Assembly (NCBI RefSeq): GCF_900700375.1
Contig: NC_041711.1
Span: forward strand, 18,655,279-18,719,278
DNA from: Denticeps clupeoides
Lineage: Eukaryota > Chordata > Actinopteri > Clupeiformes > Denticipitidae
Direction of reading: 5' to 3'
Length of the DNA: 64,000 nucleotides
A program made the translations under genes and the position numbers. This document shows, in pieces, positions 62,066-64,000 of this stretch; within the stretch, counting starts at the first letter, position 1; each line of letters begins with the position of its first letter. Under the pieces are notes generated by a model. The model did no database searches, was not told the DNA's origin, and was given only the letters and a program-made list of their open reading frames with translations.

Positions 62066-62189
62066 TTAAGGAGTGGTGAAGGCTAGAACTTCTGGTAATA
62101 AGTCGTCCAGAAATGTTTAAAAAATCTCTAACGCAACGCATTTCTAAATTATTGGCTACATTTCCAGCCACTAGAGAAAAAAAAATCCG

Positions 62190-62811
62190 CACGGTATTGT
62201 GGGTAGCGCCTCCATGAGCGTCTGGCCCGCCTGCGCCACCTCGGCCTGTCCGGCAGGGGGCGCTCCCGCGCAGCGCGCAGGTCACGTCGCCACATAAATG
62301 ACGTACCCGGCAAAAAGCGCGTGGGTTTGTGGGAGAACTCGAGGAAGGGACGCACGGGCTTCGATTCGTCCAAGTTCGCCTCAGTGTGGAAGTAAGTGCG
62401 GAGGCCCGGCGAGTTTTCAACGCTCTGGCGTGGCGGACGTTCCCCGACGTGGCGTGGCTCGCTTAAACTCATTTTCTCCACACGAACCACGCTAGTGGCG
62501 CGTTTTGTTAGCTAGCGAGCGTCTGGTGGAGGTACGCAGGTAGCGGGAGCGAACCCGACCAACGCGGGAGTTACTTCCGTCCAGGAAGGAACTCCTGGGG
62601 AGCATGATGCGTACCCAGCCTGAACTTGCTCGGTCGCAGGTTTACACGCTGCATTCGATCCACGCAGAATGGCCGAGCAAGTCAGTGGAGCGGAGGGGTG
62701 GGGGAGGGCAACACGTGGGTCGCAGTGTGGTTCACTAAAACGTGGTAACCCCGTCTCTTTCGACCCCTCTCTCTCTATGTCTTTAAATTCCACAGCCACA
62801 GTGCAGCTGAA
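62190..62811 (+). promoter_or_regulatory. ssb: CpG-rich promoter region of ssb with a CTCF-like site
   Basis: CpG-dense from about 62190 to 62560. GGCAGGGGGCGCT (62252-62264) is a strong CTCF-core match. ACTTCCG and GGAAGG near 62572-62590 resemble ETS sites. A non-coding first exon probably lies here, since acceptors (CCACAG, GTGCAG) precede the ATG by 9-20 bases. No TATA box. Confidence 0.5.
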
Positions 62812-64000
62812 ATGGCTGGGAATCAAAAAATGTCTCCCCTCGAGAAGAAGATTGCTGATCAGATTGAGGTAATGAATAGTGCGTTGATGTATGTGGCGAT
62901 GACGTCACCGTGGCGTCTTCTGTTCAGTAGGTGACAGGGACACACACCCTGGTGACACACAGTGTTAAGTGTCTTGCTCAGGGACACAATGGTAGTAAAT
63001 GGGATTTGAACTGTTGCTGAGGAAACGTAGTGATTACTGTGATGACTGTTTTGTTTTATGTTTAAAAACATAAGTGTAATATTTGGTTATGTTTGCAATA
63101 TTTGCTTATTGGTTCATTGTATACTTGAATTTTTGCAATCTAGCAGTCACTAAAGCATTTCACTTCATATCATACCGTGTATGACTGTGCATGTAACAAA
63201 TAAAATTTGAATTTGATTAATGTGAGGAGCCTGTTGGTTGGTAAAGAGTATTAAACGGCAGTGTGCCGTACTGCTGTTGTCTGTCTGCAGTACTATTTTG
63301 GCGACCACAACCTTCCTCGGGACAGGTTTTTGAAGGAACAACTGCAGGTGGATGATGGCTGGGTTGCGCTTGAGACCATGCTGAAGTTCAACAGGTAAAC
63401 GTCTTAAATAAATAACCTGACTGCTAGTTAGCTGCAAGCTTACCATAACACTTGAGACTGATAGGTCAAGGTGTGCTTTAAACGTGGTCTGTGTGTTAGG
63501 TTGAAGACTTTAACTTCAGATCAGGCAGTTATTGTGGACTCCCTGAAGAAATCCCAAACTGGTCTTATCGAAATCAGTGAGGATTCTACTAAAATCCGGC
63601 GTTCCCTCGACAAGCCGCTTCCAGAACTGAACGATGAATACAACACTGCAGTTAAGCACAAGTCTGTCTACATTGTGAGTACAGTAAACCTTCATAAGTA
63701 GACACTGGGTTTCTTTTAGTACTGTGGAATTATTCATTTCTTTTTCTTTTTTTCTCCTCTTTTCAGAAAGGTTTTCCTCTAGAAACAACCCTGGATGAAA
63801 TTAAGGACTGGCTCAGTGATAAAGGCACAGTTGAAAACATCCACATGAGGAAAGGTCCACAGAAGACCTTCAAAGTAAAAATTTTAAGCCTTGCATTGAC
63901 CAATTCAAATCATTAGCCAGTGTAGCCTCTATGGTAATAATGATCAGAATTTTTTTTTTTTTTTTTCAGGGATCAATATTTATGGTCATGAACTCTGAGG
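62812..64000 (+). CDS. ssb: La ribonucleoprotein (SSB), 5' part, runs off the window
   Basis: La protein binds the 3' oligo(U) of RNA polymerase III transcripts, protecting and helping fold pre-tRNAs in the nucleus. Exons seen: 62812-62868, 63291-63394, 63500-63674, 63767-63874, and 63970 to beyond 64000; phases agree. The La motif fills residues about 8-100 ([20 protein letters not shown], with the aromatic/Asp residues that hold the RNA end). RRM1 begins at SVYIKGFP (RNP2), and RNP1-like GSIFMVMNS lies at the window edge. The linker [15 protein letters not shown] is typical of vertebrate La. Roughly the first 158 residues of about 400. No breaks in the visible part. Confidence 0.96.
62925..63215. 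mobile_element. SINE-B scrap and LINE-tail scrap in ssb intron 1
   Basis: 62925-63013 (AAGTGTCTTGCTCAGGGACA, then TAGTAAATGGGATTTGAAC) is a minus-strand SINE-B piece. 63150-63215 (CATATCATACCGTGTATGAC ... AATAAAATTTGAATTTGA) is a plus-strand LINE 3' tail like the one ending at 18415. Confidence 0.8.

Overview
This is vertebrate nuclear DNA, almost certainly from a ray-finned (teleost) fish. Genes are split into many short exons with GT-AG introns. The repeats are the usual fish set: Tc1/mariner, piggyBac, CR1/L2/Rex-type LINEs, tRNA-headed SINEs and Ty3/gypsy fossils. The proteins are clear vertebrate orthologues. Repeat style hints at a non-spiny-rayed teleost, but I cannot name the species.

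Layout. Positions 1-18.4 kb are a repeat graveyard with no host gene I can support except a broken alpha-tubulin pseudogene. It holds a gypsy fossil split by a Tc1 element that itself carries a SINE piece, two different gypsy integrase fragments side by side, a nearly full LINE, a piggyBac remnant, a second gypsy fossil with its 3' LTR, and another LINE split by a solo LTR. From 18.9 kb the window is genic: a DHRS9/RDH16-type dehydrogenase (+, 4 coding exons), atp5f1b (-, 10 coding exons), a type XXVIII collagen gene (+, 35 coding exons over 19 kb), klhl41 (+, 6 coding exons), ppig (+, 12 coding exons), phospho2 (+, 1 coding exon) and the 5' part of ssb/La (+, running off the right edge). For each complete multi-exon gene the spliced exon lengths sum to a whole number of codons: 340, 518, 1218, 609 and 769 aa. 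This supports the exon boundaries given.

How they fit together. The genes do not form a pathway. They are a conserved neighbourhood: dhrs9, klhl41, ppig, phospho2 and ssb lie together on human 2q31, whereas human ATP5F1B (12q13) and COL28A1 (7p21) are elsewhere. Several promoters carry readable logic: NRF1-like palindromes upstream of atp5f1b and phospho2, and a perfect MEF2 site with E-boxes upstream of the muscle gene klhl41. I found no evidence of a new biological system. The most interesting items are the phased 69-bp exon modules of the collagen helix, a GC-AG intron in atp5f1b beside a SINE, a tubulin pseudogene split by a 392-bp insertion with an 8-bp target duplication, and in-window evidence that a SINE family shares its tail with an L2 LINE.
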